DNA of 64,000 nucleotides from an uncultured Erysipelotrichales bacterium (GTDB lineage Bacteria; Bacillota_I; Bacilli_A; Erysipelotrichales; Coprobacillaceae), in assembly GCA_910579135.1 (NCBI GenBank), contig CAJTTM010000011.1, positions 1 through 64,000 of the forward strand, read 5' to 3'. The notes under the pieces were generated by a model that made no database searches, was not told the origin of the DNA, and saw nothing but the letters and a program-made list of their open reading frames with translations. Position numbers and translations under genes: made by a program. Below are positions 34,142 through 42,759 of the stretch, one piece after another (position 1 is the first letter of the stretch; every line of letters starts with the position of its first letter).

Positions 34142-35023
34142 TTATTCAAAAACTGATAAATAATTAATTTTTTTCAAACTCAATAATTTTAATTCTTCTA
34201 ATTTTGAAATAATACTCTCATTATCAATTCCCCTATAATACTCTTTAATTAAAGCAATATAAGATGACATTAATATAGTCGCTTCAGATGTCCCAGTCTT
34301 TTTTATCCATCCTTCATGACTTTCTCCTAAAATATCATTATCTAAATCTCCATCTAAAATATTATTAGGAATCATAATATCAACTCCTGGGAATGCACAT
34401 AAAAGATTATTATCAATATTACAACGTTGCCAAAGTTTATGATCATCATCAAACGCTCCTACCGATATAACACCTTTTACATTTGCTGGAAACAATAAAT
34501 CCTTATCACCATAATCACCCGCAGAAGCAACAACAGTTATATTCTTTTTAATTAACCGATGAATCATTTGGATAACTTCTTCATCTTTCTTATAACCCCC
34601 TAAACTGAGATTAATAATATCAGCACCATATTCTTCTGCTTTTTTTAATCCCCTTAACAACAAAGCATTATTTGTAGATCCCTCATCATTAATCACTTTA
34701 ATAACAATAATTTTTGATTGAGGAGCAATACTAATTTGTTTATCTAAAACTAAAACTGCCATTTCACTTCCATGACCATGTCTATCTTTAACTTTTTCAC
34801 TTTCATCAATAACATTATAAGTTCCTATAATTCTTTCTTCATACCAATTTAATAGACGATTACTAATCCCTGAATCAATGATTGCAATAACCTGATCTTT
34901 TCCTTGAGAATATTTCTGCAAATCTCTAATATTCAATTCCTTAAGATGCCACAGCATCTTATCGTATTGACAAGCACATAGACATACACATAACAATAAA
35001 ATGAATGTACGATATTTTACCAT
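34142..35023 (-). CDS. Subtilase (S8) lipoprotein with altered oxyanion residue
   Basis: 293 residues. Type II signal with lipobox LCAC at about 15-18, so it is likely membrane-anchored outside the cell. The catalytic triad is present: D in IAIIDSGIS, H in HGHGSEMA, S in KTGTSEAT. The expected oxyanion asparagine (SAGN) is aspartate here (ASAGDYGD). No prodomain is visible. Third gene of a cluster with a secreted protein and a small membrane protein; start overlaps the previous stop. Confidence 0.87.
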   Translation of the reverse strand: MVKYRTFILLLCVCLCACQYDKMLWHLKELNIRDLQKYSQGKDQVIAIIDSGISNRLLNWYEERIIGTYNVIDESEKVKDRHGHGSEMAVLVLDKQISIAPQSKIIVIKVINDEGSTNNALLLRGLKKAEEYGADIINLSLGGYKKDEEVIQMIHRLIKKNITVVASAGDYGDKDLLFPANVKGVISVGAFDDDHKLWQRCNIDNNLLCAFPGVDIMIPNNILDGDLDNDILGESHEGWIKKTGTSEATILMSSYIALIKEYYRGIDNESIISKLEELKLLSLKKINYLSVFE

Positions 35024-35211
35024 ATATATAACAAATAGTAGACCTCAGCCGCAATCAATCCCATTAGAAGAATATGAACAAAAAATATAAAATTTTTTCC
35101 ATTATCACCTATCTTCAATAAAAATTTTTCTTGGTACTTCTTATTAAATATTAAGCTCATAAAATAAATGATTACATCAATAAAACAAAATAATATAATA
35201 TACCCTTCCAT
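35017..35211 (-). CDS. Small two-helix membrane protein
   Basis: 64 residues from ATG 35211 (AAAGGAA upstream). Two hydrophobic helices (IILFCFIDVIIYFMSLIF and NFIFFVHILLMGLIAAEVYYLLY) separated by a basic loop. No family recognised. Between the secreted protein and the subtilase, with a 7-base overlap into the latter, which suggests co-translation. Size and position would fit an immunity or processing partner (inference). Confidence 0.6.
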   Translation of the reverse strand: MEGYIILFCFIDVIIYFMSLIFNKKYQEKFLLKIGDNGKNFIFFVHILLMGLIAAEVYYLLYIW

Positions 35212-35225
35212 CACTAATTTCCTTT

Positions 35226-35888
35226 CTACTGTTTATAAACATCATTAGCAGCCCAAATCTTAAACTCTACAACCAAACCATTTTTTGAAGATAATTTCTT
35301 ATAAACTTTTTTCGTTCTTGTTTTTAAACTACTAATATAAGTATATACACTTCCTCCAAGTACTCCAACTATCTCACAAGCCAGCTTTAAAGTTACCTGT
35401 CCACAAAATCCTGCATATTTTCCTAATGCAATACTGATACTTGTAGTATATCCCAATGTTTTCGTTATTTTATCTAATGATGCTATATATTTAGAGGCAG
35501 TACTGTGACTCATATAATTTCTTACTCCCCACCAATATGTTTTCTTTTTGGTGATATTTCCACCCTGAACATTTAACTCATCATCCTCTAAATCAATAAT
35601 TGTTCCATTATCACTAATTTCTATTTCACCATCTTCAACGCCTTGATTAAAAACTTCTAAAAAGGATTTTAATGCATTTGTTGACTCTTTTCCAATCATA
35701 CTTTCAATTCTTGACTGATCTCTTTGACTAAGTTCAAAACAACCCTCTTCAACATCAATCATATCTTCAATCTTTTCCAGTGTTTTTAAACTTACATCTT
35801 GTATTTCTTCAGTAGCTAAAACACCTTGTATAGAAATACTCATACAAACTACAAAACTCATTAAACTTAAAATACATTTTCTTATCAT
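35226..35888 (-). CDS. Secreted protein of unknown function, possible bacteriocin-like precursor
   Basis: 220 residues from ATG 35888, directly behind GGAGGAAAAG. Signal peptide to about residue 25 (ends VLA-TEE). An acidic segment (about 26-110, many D/E) precedes a basic, glycine- and aromatic-containing C-terminal part (KKKTYWWGVRNYMSHSTASKYI..., then two hydrophobic stretches). The acidic-then-basic layout looks like a propeptide and a mature domain. No family is firmly recognised. First gene of the cluster with the subtilase. Confidence 0.6.
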   Translation of the reverse strand: MIRKCILSLMSFVVCMSISIQGVLATEEIQDVSLKTLEKIEDMIDVEEGCFELSQRDQSRIESMIGKESTNALKSFLEVFNQGVEDGEIEISDNGTIIDLEDDELNVQGGNITKKKTYWWGVRNYMSHSTASKYIASLDKITKTLGYTTSISIALGKYAGFCGQVTLKLACEIVGVLGGSVYTYISSLKTRTKKVYKKLSSKNGLVVEFKIWAANDVYKQ

Positions 35889-35960
35889 TTTCTTTTCCTC
35901 CATAGTTTAATATCCTTAAATTCATTTCATAAAACCCTGTTAATAAAGAGTTAAAAACAT

Positions 35961-35999
35961 AAACTACTTATTCTATTTTCACCTCAATTCCAGTAGTTT
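35961..35999. promoter_or_regulatory. Inverted repeat upstream of the secreted-protein cluster
   Basis: AAACTACT (35961-35968) and AGTAGTTT (35992-35999), 23 bases apart, about 75-110 bases before the first gene. It may be an operator; no terminator T-run is present. Confidence 0.4.
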
Positions 36000-36058
36000 T
36001 ATATTAAAAGTTATTTTCATAATTTTTGAGGCTAGAATAATTAAAGAAAATAATAATT

Positions 36059-36747
36059 TTAAACATTCATATTATATAATTCAAATCCATATACATAATG
36101 AATATACTTTAATATATCTTCTTCTTTATCAATGTCAAAGATATTTATTACAATATAATTCAATTCATCTTCATTTCTGTTACTAATTTTTTCAATAATA
36201 TTTTCAGAAATAAATCCTAATTTCTTTTTTAAAATAGTCACAGTAGTTTTCACTATACCTTGATTCATTCCTTGCTCATATCCAATTCCCATCCATTTCC
36301 TTGTGATCTCACACATCTTTTTGACTCCTCCTTTATCTTGTTTATAATACCTAAACCATTTCTTGATTGACTTACTATATATATCTCTTGTCCATCATTG
36401 ACTTCTTCCTGACTTCCCATCTCTGATTTCTTTACTCTATATATTGGTAGTCCTCTTTTAAAACAATCTTAGTCGTTTAATTGTATATCCTTCTTTTTCC
36501 TTTTGAACTTCTATATTTATGATTTCTCCTTCATTGCTTTCTACAAGAATATCCATTTCCCATAAAGATTACTGATATAGTATTCCACTTGAGAATCTTT
36601 GATATGTACAGGTTTATCAAAGAGAGATGAGAGCAGTTCTTCTACACATTCCTTATGAGAGAAAACAGCTCTCATCATAGGATGATTAAATACAGTCATA
36701 GACTTTATATCTTTTAAAACATCATTTCTTATTTCTAATAAGTTCAT
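36059..36747 (-). pseudogene. Rpn-family (PD-(D/E)XK) recombination-promoting nuclease, decayed
   Basis: The N-terminal part MNLLEIRNDVLKDIKSMTVF...FDKPVHIKDSQVEYYISNLYGKW matches Rpn/transposase-like nucleases. After a one-base frameshift near 36541 the frame continues ILVESNEGEIINIEVQKEKEGY (the nuclease core), then stops and deletions. A C-terminal piece remains at 36059-36316 (MGIGYEQGMNQGIVKTTVTIL...). The gene is dead. Confidence 0.75.
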
Positions 36748-36902
36748 ATTTTTTATTCCTCCTTATTATTCTATACTAATAAAAATGATGTTTTTCTTTT
36801 TTTATTTATATAATTTCATAATACGAAAAGAAATGTTTCTATAAATCTATTATAAAGTTATAAATCATACTTGTCATTGGACTTTTTGTCCAAAAAGAAA
36901 AG

Positions 36903-36920
36903 AAGTTACTTTCATAACTT
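36903..36920 (-). terminator. Terminator of the 49-residue ORF
   Basis: AAGTTA-TGAAAG-TAACTT followed by CTTTTCTTTTT on the minus strand. Confidence 0.55.
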
Positions 36921-37070
36921 CTAATACTTATTTTCAATAGTTTTTATCATTTTCTTTTTCATATTATGATTATCTACTATCGCAATTATAGGAAATACTA
37001 TTGAACTCACTGCAATAACTGCTAAAAAAGACATCGATAAAGTATCATTAATTAACTTCATTTTTTTCAT
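36921..37070 (-). CDS. 49-residue single-helix peptide
   Basis: MKKMKLINDTLSMSFLAVIAVSS..., ATG at 37070 with GGAGGTGAATA immediately upstream. One strong transmembrane helix (about residues 11-31) between charged ends. It follows the remnant of an MBL-fold gene, whose stop overlaps its ribosome site, so the pair was once an operon. Function unknown. Confidence 0.5.
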   Translation of the reverse strand: MKKMKLINDTLSMSFLAVIAVSSIVFPIIAIVDNHNMKKKMIKTIENKY

Positions 37071-37081
37071 TTTATTCACCT

Positions 37082-37535
37082 CCACCATCACATAGAAATT
37101 TTGCACAACCAATATCGTATTCATCCATGATAATATTATGAAATGATGATTTATGTAGTTCAATCTCATGACTCATAACCTTCTTTGTTCCTTCAACAAG
37201 TTTATCTATAATATCAACAGTTATTGGAAAACTCCCATGCGAAAGATATATGATATCAAATTCATCACTATAATTTTTATTCTTTGTAAACCATAAAGAT
37301 AAGATAAAATATTTCTTTGAGGTCCAAGCATAAAGATTTTCCCATCTTGTATTGGGTCACCACTTATTAATATTATATTTTCAATATCTAAAAAAGCAAT
37401 ACTTCCAGATGTATATCCTGGCATAGATATAATTTTTAAAGATCTATTTCCTAAATCAATAATTTCATTTTCTCATTTGAATAATCAAATAATTCAAAAC
37501 CATCATCTCTTTATTTCATTATATCCTTTAAAAAA
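37082..37535 (-). pseudogene. Metallo-beta-lactamase-fold hydrolase remnant
   Basis: Fragments in shifting frames: an N-terminal DDGFELFDYS piece, frameshift, then EIIDLGNRSLKIISMPGYTSGSIAFLD...ILISGDPIQDG (the usual PGHTSGSI, with H changed to Y at a metal ligand), a further frameshift near 37290, then DIIYLSHGSFPITVDIIDKLVEG and a tail ending CDGGGE. The N-terminal HxHxDH region is gone. Dead. Confidence 0.75.
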
Positions 37536-37542
37536 ATAATCG

Positions 37543-37815
37543 TCAACAAACACTCTTTTCTATTTCTAAATACATATGATCAATGCTATCTACAAATTCA
37601 TCAAACAAATCAGGATATTGTTCATAAAACATCTTAATTTCTACACATAAACTCCATTTTAATTTCGCAATATCATCTTTATATTCTTCTACCCTTCTTT
37701 TCATACTATAAAACTTCAATTGAATAACTAAATTATCCCAATGACTTTCAATTTTATTCCTTGAAACATATTTTATAACTGCAATAATCTTACTCATAAA
37801 ATCCTCTAAATCCAT
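37543..37815 (-). CDS. Hypothetical 90-residue protein
   Basis: Start ATG at 37815 behind AAAGGAGG. Mostly helical by composition, with many charged and aromatic residues and no signal or membrane segment (…KWSLCVEIKMFYEQYPDLFDEFVDSIDHMYLEIEK). I do not recognise a family. It is the only intact ORF between the MBL remnant and yitT. Confidence 0.5.
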   Translation of the reverse strand: MDLEDFMSKIIAVIKYVSRNKIESHWDNLVIQLKFYSMKRRVEEYKDDIAKLKWSLCVEIKMFYEQYPDLFDEFVDSIDHMYLEIEKSVC

Positions 37816-37881
37816 TTTCCATCCTCCTTTTCTTTATTATATAAAAAAAGAAAAAGAGGATATTTTCACAAATAAAAATAA

Positions 37882-37903
37882 ACACCTATTTTGGTGTCTA
37901 TTC
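37882..37903 (-). terminator. Terminator of prfB-yitT
   Basis: ACACC (37882-37886) with GGTGT (37893-37897), extended by A-T pairs; T-rich on the minus strand. Confidence 0.65.
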
Positions 37904-38769
37904 TATAATTCTACATTAGGTAAAGTAAATCCTCTACCCTTCACATTATGAACCTCACTTGTAATAATAAAAGCATTTTCATCTATACTTCGTATTAACT
38001 CATTTAATTTAACAGCTTGTCTTCTTGAAACAACAGATAATACAGCTTTTTGATCATCACGCATATATCCTGTTGTCACATTCAAAAAAGTACAACCTCT
38101 TTGAATTTGAGTATCAATCATTTTATAAATCATTTCATACTCTTTAGAAATAACTATTACTTGTAGTTTTCTTTCCCCTAATAACATTGTTTTATCAATA
38201 ATGATAGACGTAATGATTGCTACAATGATACCGTATAATATCTGTTCTGGTGTAGAAAACATAATTTGTCCAAGCAAGATAATAATATCAGTAATATTCA
38301 TCCATAATGCAATAGGACTTCCTGTCTTATGATTGATAAGAACAGGTACAATATCCATACCACCTGTACTATATCCTAACCTTAAAACAATTCCACATCC
38401 TACACCAACAAATACACCTGAATAAATGACATATAATAACATATCATTTGTGATTGTTGTTAATCCAGGTATTCTTTCAAAAATTCCTAAGAAAAATGGA
38501 AACAAGAAAGAACTCAATACAGTCCCTGCAACGAATTTTTTACCAATAAATACATACCCAATAGTAATCATAAAAACATTAACAATTAAAAGAGTTGTTG
38601 ATAAAGACAAAGGAATGAAACGAGTAATAATTAAAGATAAACCAGTAGCACCACCTGCAATAATCCCCGAAGGGACTAAGAATGCAGCAGTACCAAAAGC
38701 TAATAAAATATTACCAATAACAACAAGAATAGTATCTAAAATTAATTTTTTCATATTATTCATTGCCAT
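37903..38769 (-). CDS. YitT-family membrane protein
   Basis: 288 residues: five hydrophobic helices in the first 190 residues (DUF161-type, with GGATGLSLII and the GYSTGGMDIVP motif), then a soluble DUF2179 domain (VISKEYEMIYKMIDTQIQRGCTFLNVTTGYMRDDQKAVLSVVSRRQAVKL). Probable transporter or channel with a ligand-binding domain; substrate unknown. It overlaps the end of prfB by 14 bases. Confidence 0.93.
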   Translation of the reverse strand: MAMNNMKKLILDTILVVIGNILLAFGTAAFLVPSGIIAGGATGLSLIITRFIPLSLSTTLLIVNVFMITIGYVFIGKKFVAGTVLSSFLFPFFLGIFERIPGLTTITNDMLLYVIYSGVFVGVGCGIVLRLGYSTGGMDIVPVLINHKTGSPIALWMNITDIIILLGQIMFSTPEQILYGIIVAIITSIIIDKTMLLGERKLQVIVISKEYEMIYKMIDTQIQRGCTFLNVTTGYMRDDQKAVLSVVSRRQAVKLNELIRSIDENAFIITSEVHNVKGRGFTLPNVEL

Positions 38770-39871
38770 TCTCCTTTACCAAATATTTTAAATATGCATA
38801 AACACAATCATCTAAATCACCATCCAAAATAGACTTTGGATTTGAAGACTCATATAAACTACGATTATCCTTTACTAAAGAATAAGGATGCAATACATAA
38901 GAACGAATTTGACTTCCCCACTCAATTGCTTTTTGTTCACCTTTAATTTCATTTAAAGTTGAAGCTTGTTCTTCTAACATTAATTGATATAATTTAGACT
39001 TTAACATAATCATAGCCTGTTCTCTATTTTGAAGTTGAGAACGTTGTGATTGACAAGTTACAATAATATTAGTAGGAATATGAGTAATACGAACAGCTGA
39101 ATCTGTCTTATTAATATGCTGTCCTCCAGCCCCACTAGCTCTATACGTATCAATTCTTAAATCATTTGGATTAATATTGATTTCTATATCATTATCAAAT
39201 TCAGGAACAACATCAACTGATGCAAAAGAAGTATGTCTACGTTTATTAGAATCAAATGGAGATATTCTCACTAAACGATGTACCCCTTTTTCAGCTTTTA
39301 AATGACCATAAGCATTATATCCAACAAATCTCATAGTCACAGATTTCAATCCAGCTTCTTCACCATCTAAATAATCTAAGACTTCTACACTATATCCTTT
39401 TTTATCACCATAACGTTGATACATTCTCATAAGCATAGCTGCCCAATCTTGAGATTCTGTTCCACCAGCTCCAGGATGTATTTCTAAGATTGCATTATGA
39501 TGATCATATTCTTCTGAAAACAATAACATTTTTTCATAATGATCTAATTTTTGATGAAAATCTATAAAATCATTTTGTAAGGATTCAAAAAACTCTTCAT
39601 CTTCTGTTTCTTTTACAAATTCATATGTTTCAACCAAATCATTATATAATTGATTTAATTCATCATTTGTATCAGCTATTTCTTTCATTGCATTTAATTG
39701 ATTATATATTTTTTTAGCCTTATTTTGATCATTCCAAAAATTTTCATCTAAAGTTTGAATAGTTAAACCTTCTATTTCCCTTTTTAAAACATCTATATCT
39801 GCAGAAACATATAATTCATCGAGTAATAAGCGGGCTTTTTCAAGTCCGCTTTTCATTTCATATAATTCCAT
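38756..39871 (-). CDS. prfB: Peptide chain release factor 2, without programmed frameshift
   Basis: 371 residues. The UGA/UAA-recognition tripeptide is SPF (RISPFDSNKRRHTS) and the catalytic GGQ lies in ASGAGGQHINKTDSAVR. The frame is continuous from MELYEMKSGL; at the place where most bacteria have CUU-UGA (about codon 25) the sequence reads through ELYVSADIDV with no UGA. Follows secA with the stop and start overlapping. Confidence 0.96.
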   Translation of the reverse strand: MELYEMKSGLEKARLLLDELYVSADIDVLKREIEGLTIQTLDENFWNDQNKAKKIYNQLNAMKEIADTNDELNQLYNDLVETYEFVKETEDEEFFESLQNDFIDFHQKLDHYEKMLLFSEEYDHHNAILEIHPGAGGTESQDWAAMLMRMYQRYGDKKGYSVEVLDYLDGEEAGLKSVTMRFVGYNAYGHLKAEKGVHRLVRISPFDSNKRRHTSFASVDVVPEFDNDIEININPNDLRIDTYRASGAGGQHINKTDSAVRITHIPTNIIVTCQSQRSQLQNREQAMIMLKSKLYQLMLEEQASTLNEIKGEQKAIEWGSQIRSYVLHPYSLVKDNRSLYESSNPKSILDGDLDDCVYAYLKYLVKENGNE

Positions 39872-42507
39872 TATTTAAAACTCATCTCAATATTAATAGA
39901 AGGAATTTGTTTTTCTTCTTCACTACCAGGTCTAATACCCATATGAACTATATTTCTAGATATATCTTCAGCAATAGATTTTGTCATTTCCTCAAACATA
40001 TAGAATGCTTCTTCTGTATATTCTTGTAAAGGATCTTTTTGAGCATATGCTCTTAAATAAATACCATTTCTAAGTTTTTGCATAGCATCAATATGATTGA
40101 TCCAAGTATGATCAATAACTCCTAATAATACTCTTCTTTCATAATCTAATTTGATTTCTGCAGGTAAATCTTGATTAAAACGATTTTCAAACTGCATAGC
40201 AACAATTTCACTCAATGCTTCACTGATCTTAGCACTATCATGAACAACTTCTTCTTGATTAGAAGTACTTAAAGTTGTAAGCAACATATAATTCTTTGCA
40301 ACAAAATCAAGTAATCCATCAACATCAACAGTTTCTTGTTTACCATCATGTTTTGTAAATCTTCTAACAGCATGTTCTACAGATTGCTTAAACATTCCCT
40401 TAACAATACTTGTTAAATCTTCCTCTGACATAATATCGTCACGTTCTTTATACATGATTTCTCTTTGTTGTCTCATAACATCATCATATTGAAGCAATTG
40501 TTTACGAATATCAAAGTTTTGACCTTCAACACGTTTTTGAGCACTTTCGATTGTTTTAGTAACCATTTTACTTTCAATTGCTTCATCTTCTAAATAACCT
40601 GAGAATTGTTGTAATTTTTCAGGAGCAAATCGTTGCATTAAATCATCTTCAAAAGAAACATAGAATGTAGAACATCCAGGATCTCCTTGACGACCAGAAC
40701 GACCTCTCAACTGATTATCAATACGCCTAGACTCATGTCTTTCGCTACCAATAACCATTAATCCACCAATTTCAGCAACACCTTCACCTAATTTAATATC
40801 GGTACCACGTCCTGCCATGTTGGTTGCGATTGTAACAGCACCTTTAACACCTGCATTTTTGATTATATCAGCTTCAACTGCATGGTTTTTCGCATTTAAT
40901 ACATTATGCTTAATACCACGTTTTCTAAGCATTCTTGATAAAATCTCAGAAGTTTCTACAGAAACAGTACCCAACAATATAGGCTGTCCATAACTATGTC
41001 TTTGTTCTACTTCTTCACAAATCGCTTTATATTTAGATTTTTGAGTTGAATAAACCTTATCAGCTTTATCATCTCTAATAACTGGTTTATTAGTTGGAAT
41101 TTCAATAACACGCATGTTATAAATTGTTCTAAATTCTTCTTCTTCAGTTTTTGCAGTACCCGTCATACCTGCAAGCTTATTAAATAATCTAAAGAAATTT
41201 TGATAAGTAATAGTCGCAAGTGTAACAGTTTCTTCTTTAATAGGGACACCTTCTTTTGCCTCTAATGCTTGATGTAAACCATCTGAGAAAGCACGTCCAG
41301 GCATAACACGACCAGTAAACTGATCAATGATCATAATACTTGCATTTCTAATATCTTTACTTCCATCTTCAGTCGCAATCATATATTCAACATCTCTTTG
41401 CATTGTATAATTAGCCTTTAATGCTTGATTAATATGATGTACTAAAGCTGTATTTTCTGGATCATATAAGTTATTTAACTTAAATGTTTTTTCTGCTTTT
41501 GTAATACCATTTTCTGTTAAAGTCACACTCTTACTTTCAATATCAACTTCATAATCTTTTTCATTAATAAGTGATTTTACATATTTATCTGCTTGAACAT
41601 ATAGTGCAGCTGTATTTTTCTTACCACCAGAAATAATTAATGGTGTTCTTGATTCATCAATCAAAATAGAGTCAACCTCATCGACCAATGCATAATTCAA
41701 TGGTCTTAAAACCTTATCACTTAAATTTGTAACCATGTTATCTCTTAGATAATCAAATCCAAGTTCAGCATTTGTTGTATAAGTAATATCACAACCATGT
41801 TGTTCTCTCTTTTCATCAGATGATAACTCTCTCTTATTTAAACCAACAGTTAAACCTAAAAATTCATAAACTTGACCATTATCAACCTTATCACGTTCAG
41901 CCAAATAATCATTGACAGTAACGACATGAACACCTTTTCCTTCTAATGCATTAAGATAAACTGGAAAAATAGATGTTAAAGTTTTACCTTCTCCAGTCTT
42001 CATTTCAGCTATATCACCATTATGTAAAGAAATGGCACCCATAACCTGAACCTTAAATGCTTTTAATCCTAATTTTCTAAAAGATGCTTCTCTTACAGTC
42101 GCAAAAGCTTCAACTAAAATATCATCTAATGTTTCACCGTTCTTTATACGTTCTCTAAATATATCAGTTTGACCAGCTAATGTTTCATCATCCATCGCTT
42201 GATATTTAGGCTCTAAATCTAAAACTTCTTGAGCTTGTTTTTCTAATTTCTTTAATATTTTATTATCTTGAGAAAAGACACCTTTAATAGCCCCAAATAA
42301 TCCCTTTTTCTCTTTTTGAGGAGTTGTATTAAAAGGAATGACTTTCCCCATTGTATCAACATCATCAAATGTCTCAACGACAATCTCATCACTATTATCT
42401 TCATTTAAATCAACAATTTCAACATCTGGATTAAGTCCCATTTCCTCAATTTCTTTTTTCTTTTCTTTTTGTAATTTCTTTCTAATTTCTTGTTTTTTAC
42501 TTGCCAT
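39871..42507 (-). CDS. secA: Preprotein translocase ATPase SecA
   Basis: 878 residues: Walker A MKTGEGKT, DEVD-type LVDEVDSILIDE, the preprotein crosslinking domain, GTDIKLG (motif V) and RGRSGRQGDPG. Two deviations: an N-terminal charged extension of about 75 residues (KKQEIRKKLQKEKKKEIEEM...) ahead of the usual start near GLFGAIKGVF, and a C-terminus that ends INIEMSFK without the Cys-rich zinc/SecB-binding tail. Confidence 0.97.
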   Translation of the reverse strand: MASKKQEIRKKLQKEKKKEIEEMGLNPDVEIVDLNEDNSDEIVVETFDDVDTMGKVIPFNTTPQKEKKGLFGAIKGVFSQDNKILKKLEKQAQEVLDLEPKYQAMDDETLAGQTDIFRERIKNGETLDDILVEAFATVREASFRKLGLKAFKVQVMGAISLHNGDIAEMKTGEGKTLTSIFPVYLNALEGKGVHVVTVNDYLAERDKVDNGQVYEFLGLTVGLNKRELSSDEKREQHGCDITYTTNAELGFDYLRDNMVTNLSDKVLRPLNYALVDEVDSILIDESRTPLIISGGKKNTAALYVQADKYVKSLINEKDYEVDIESKSVTLTENGITKAEKTFKLNNLYDPENTALVHHINQALKANYTMQRDVEYMIATEDGSKDIRNASIMIIDQFTGRVMPGRAFSDGLHQALEAKEGVPIKEETVTLATITYQNFFRLFNKLAGMTGTAKTEEEEFRTIYNMRVIEIPTNKPVIRDDKADKVYSTQKSKYKAICEEVEQRHSYGQPILLGTVSVETSEILSRMLRKRGIKHNVLNAKNHAVEADIIKNAGVKGAVTIATNMAGRGTDIKLGEGVAEIGGLMVIGSERHESRRIDNQLRGRSGRQGDPGCSTFYVSFEDDLMQRFAPEKLQQFSGYLEDEAIESKMVTKTIESAQKRVEGQNFDIRKQLLQYDDVMRQQREIMYKERDDIMSEEDLTSIVKGMFKQSVEHAVRRFTKHDGKQETVDVDGLLDFVAKNYMLLTTLSTSNQEEVVHDSAKISEALSEIVAMQFENRFNQDLPAEIKLDYERRVLLGVIDHTWINHIDAMQKLRNGIYLRAYAQKDPLQEYTEEAFYMFEEMTKSIAEDISRNIVHMGIRPGSEEEKQIPSINIEMSFK

Positions 42508-42543
42508 GAATTCAATCTCCTTTCATGCATAATAAACAAAATA

Positions 42544-42571
42544 ATTATACCATGATATCTTTTAAAAACAA
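42544..42571 (-). promoter_or_regulatory. secA promoter
   Basis: Minus strand -35 TTGTTT (42566-42571), 16-base spacer, -10 TATAAT (42544-42549). Confidence 0.6.
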
Positions 42572-42759
42572 GATGAAAATATCAACAATATACCTTCAAT
42601 TTGTACCATTTTCATATGTATTTTATATGAACATAAAAAATTTCACTTTTTTTTAATCTGTATTTCTTTCATTATCTCTACACAATTCTAAAATATGTGA
42701 TTTCAATGTGAATACACGAGACATTTTACTCTATAATCTATGCTACAATATCCTCGGTG

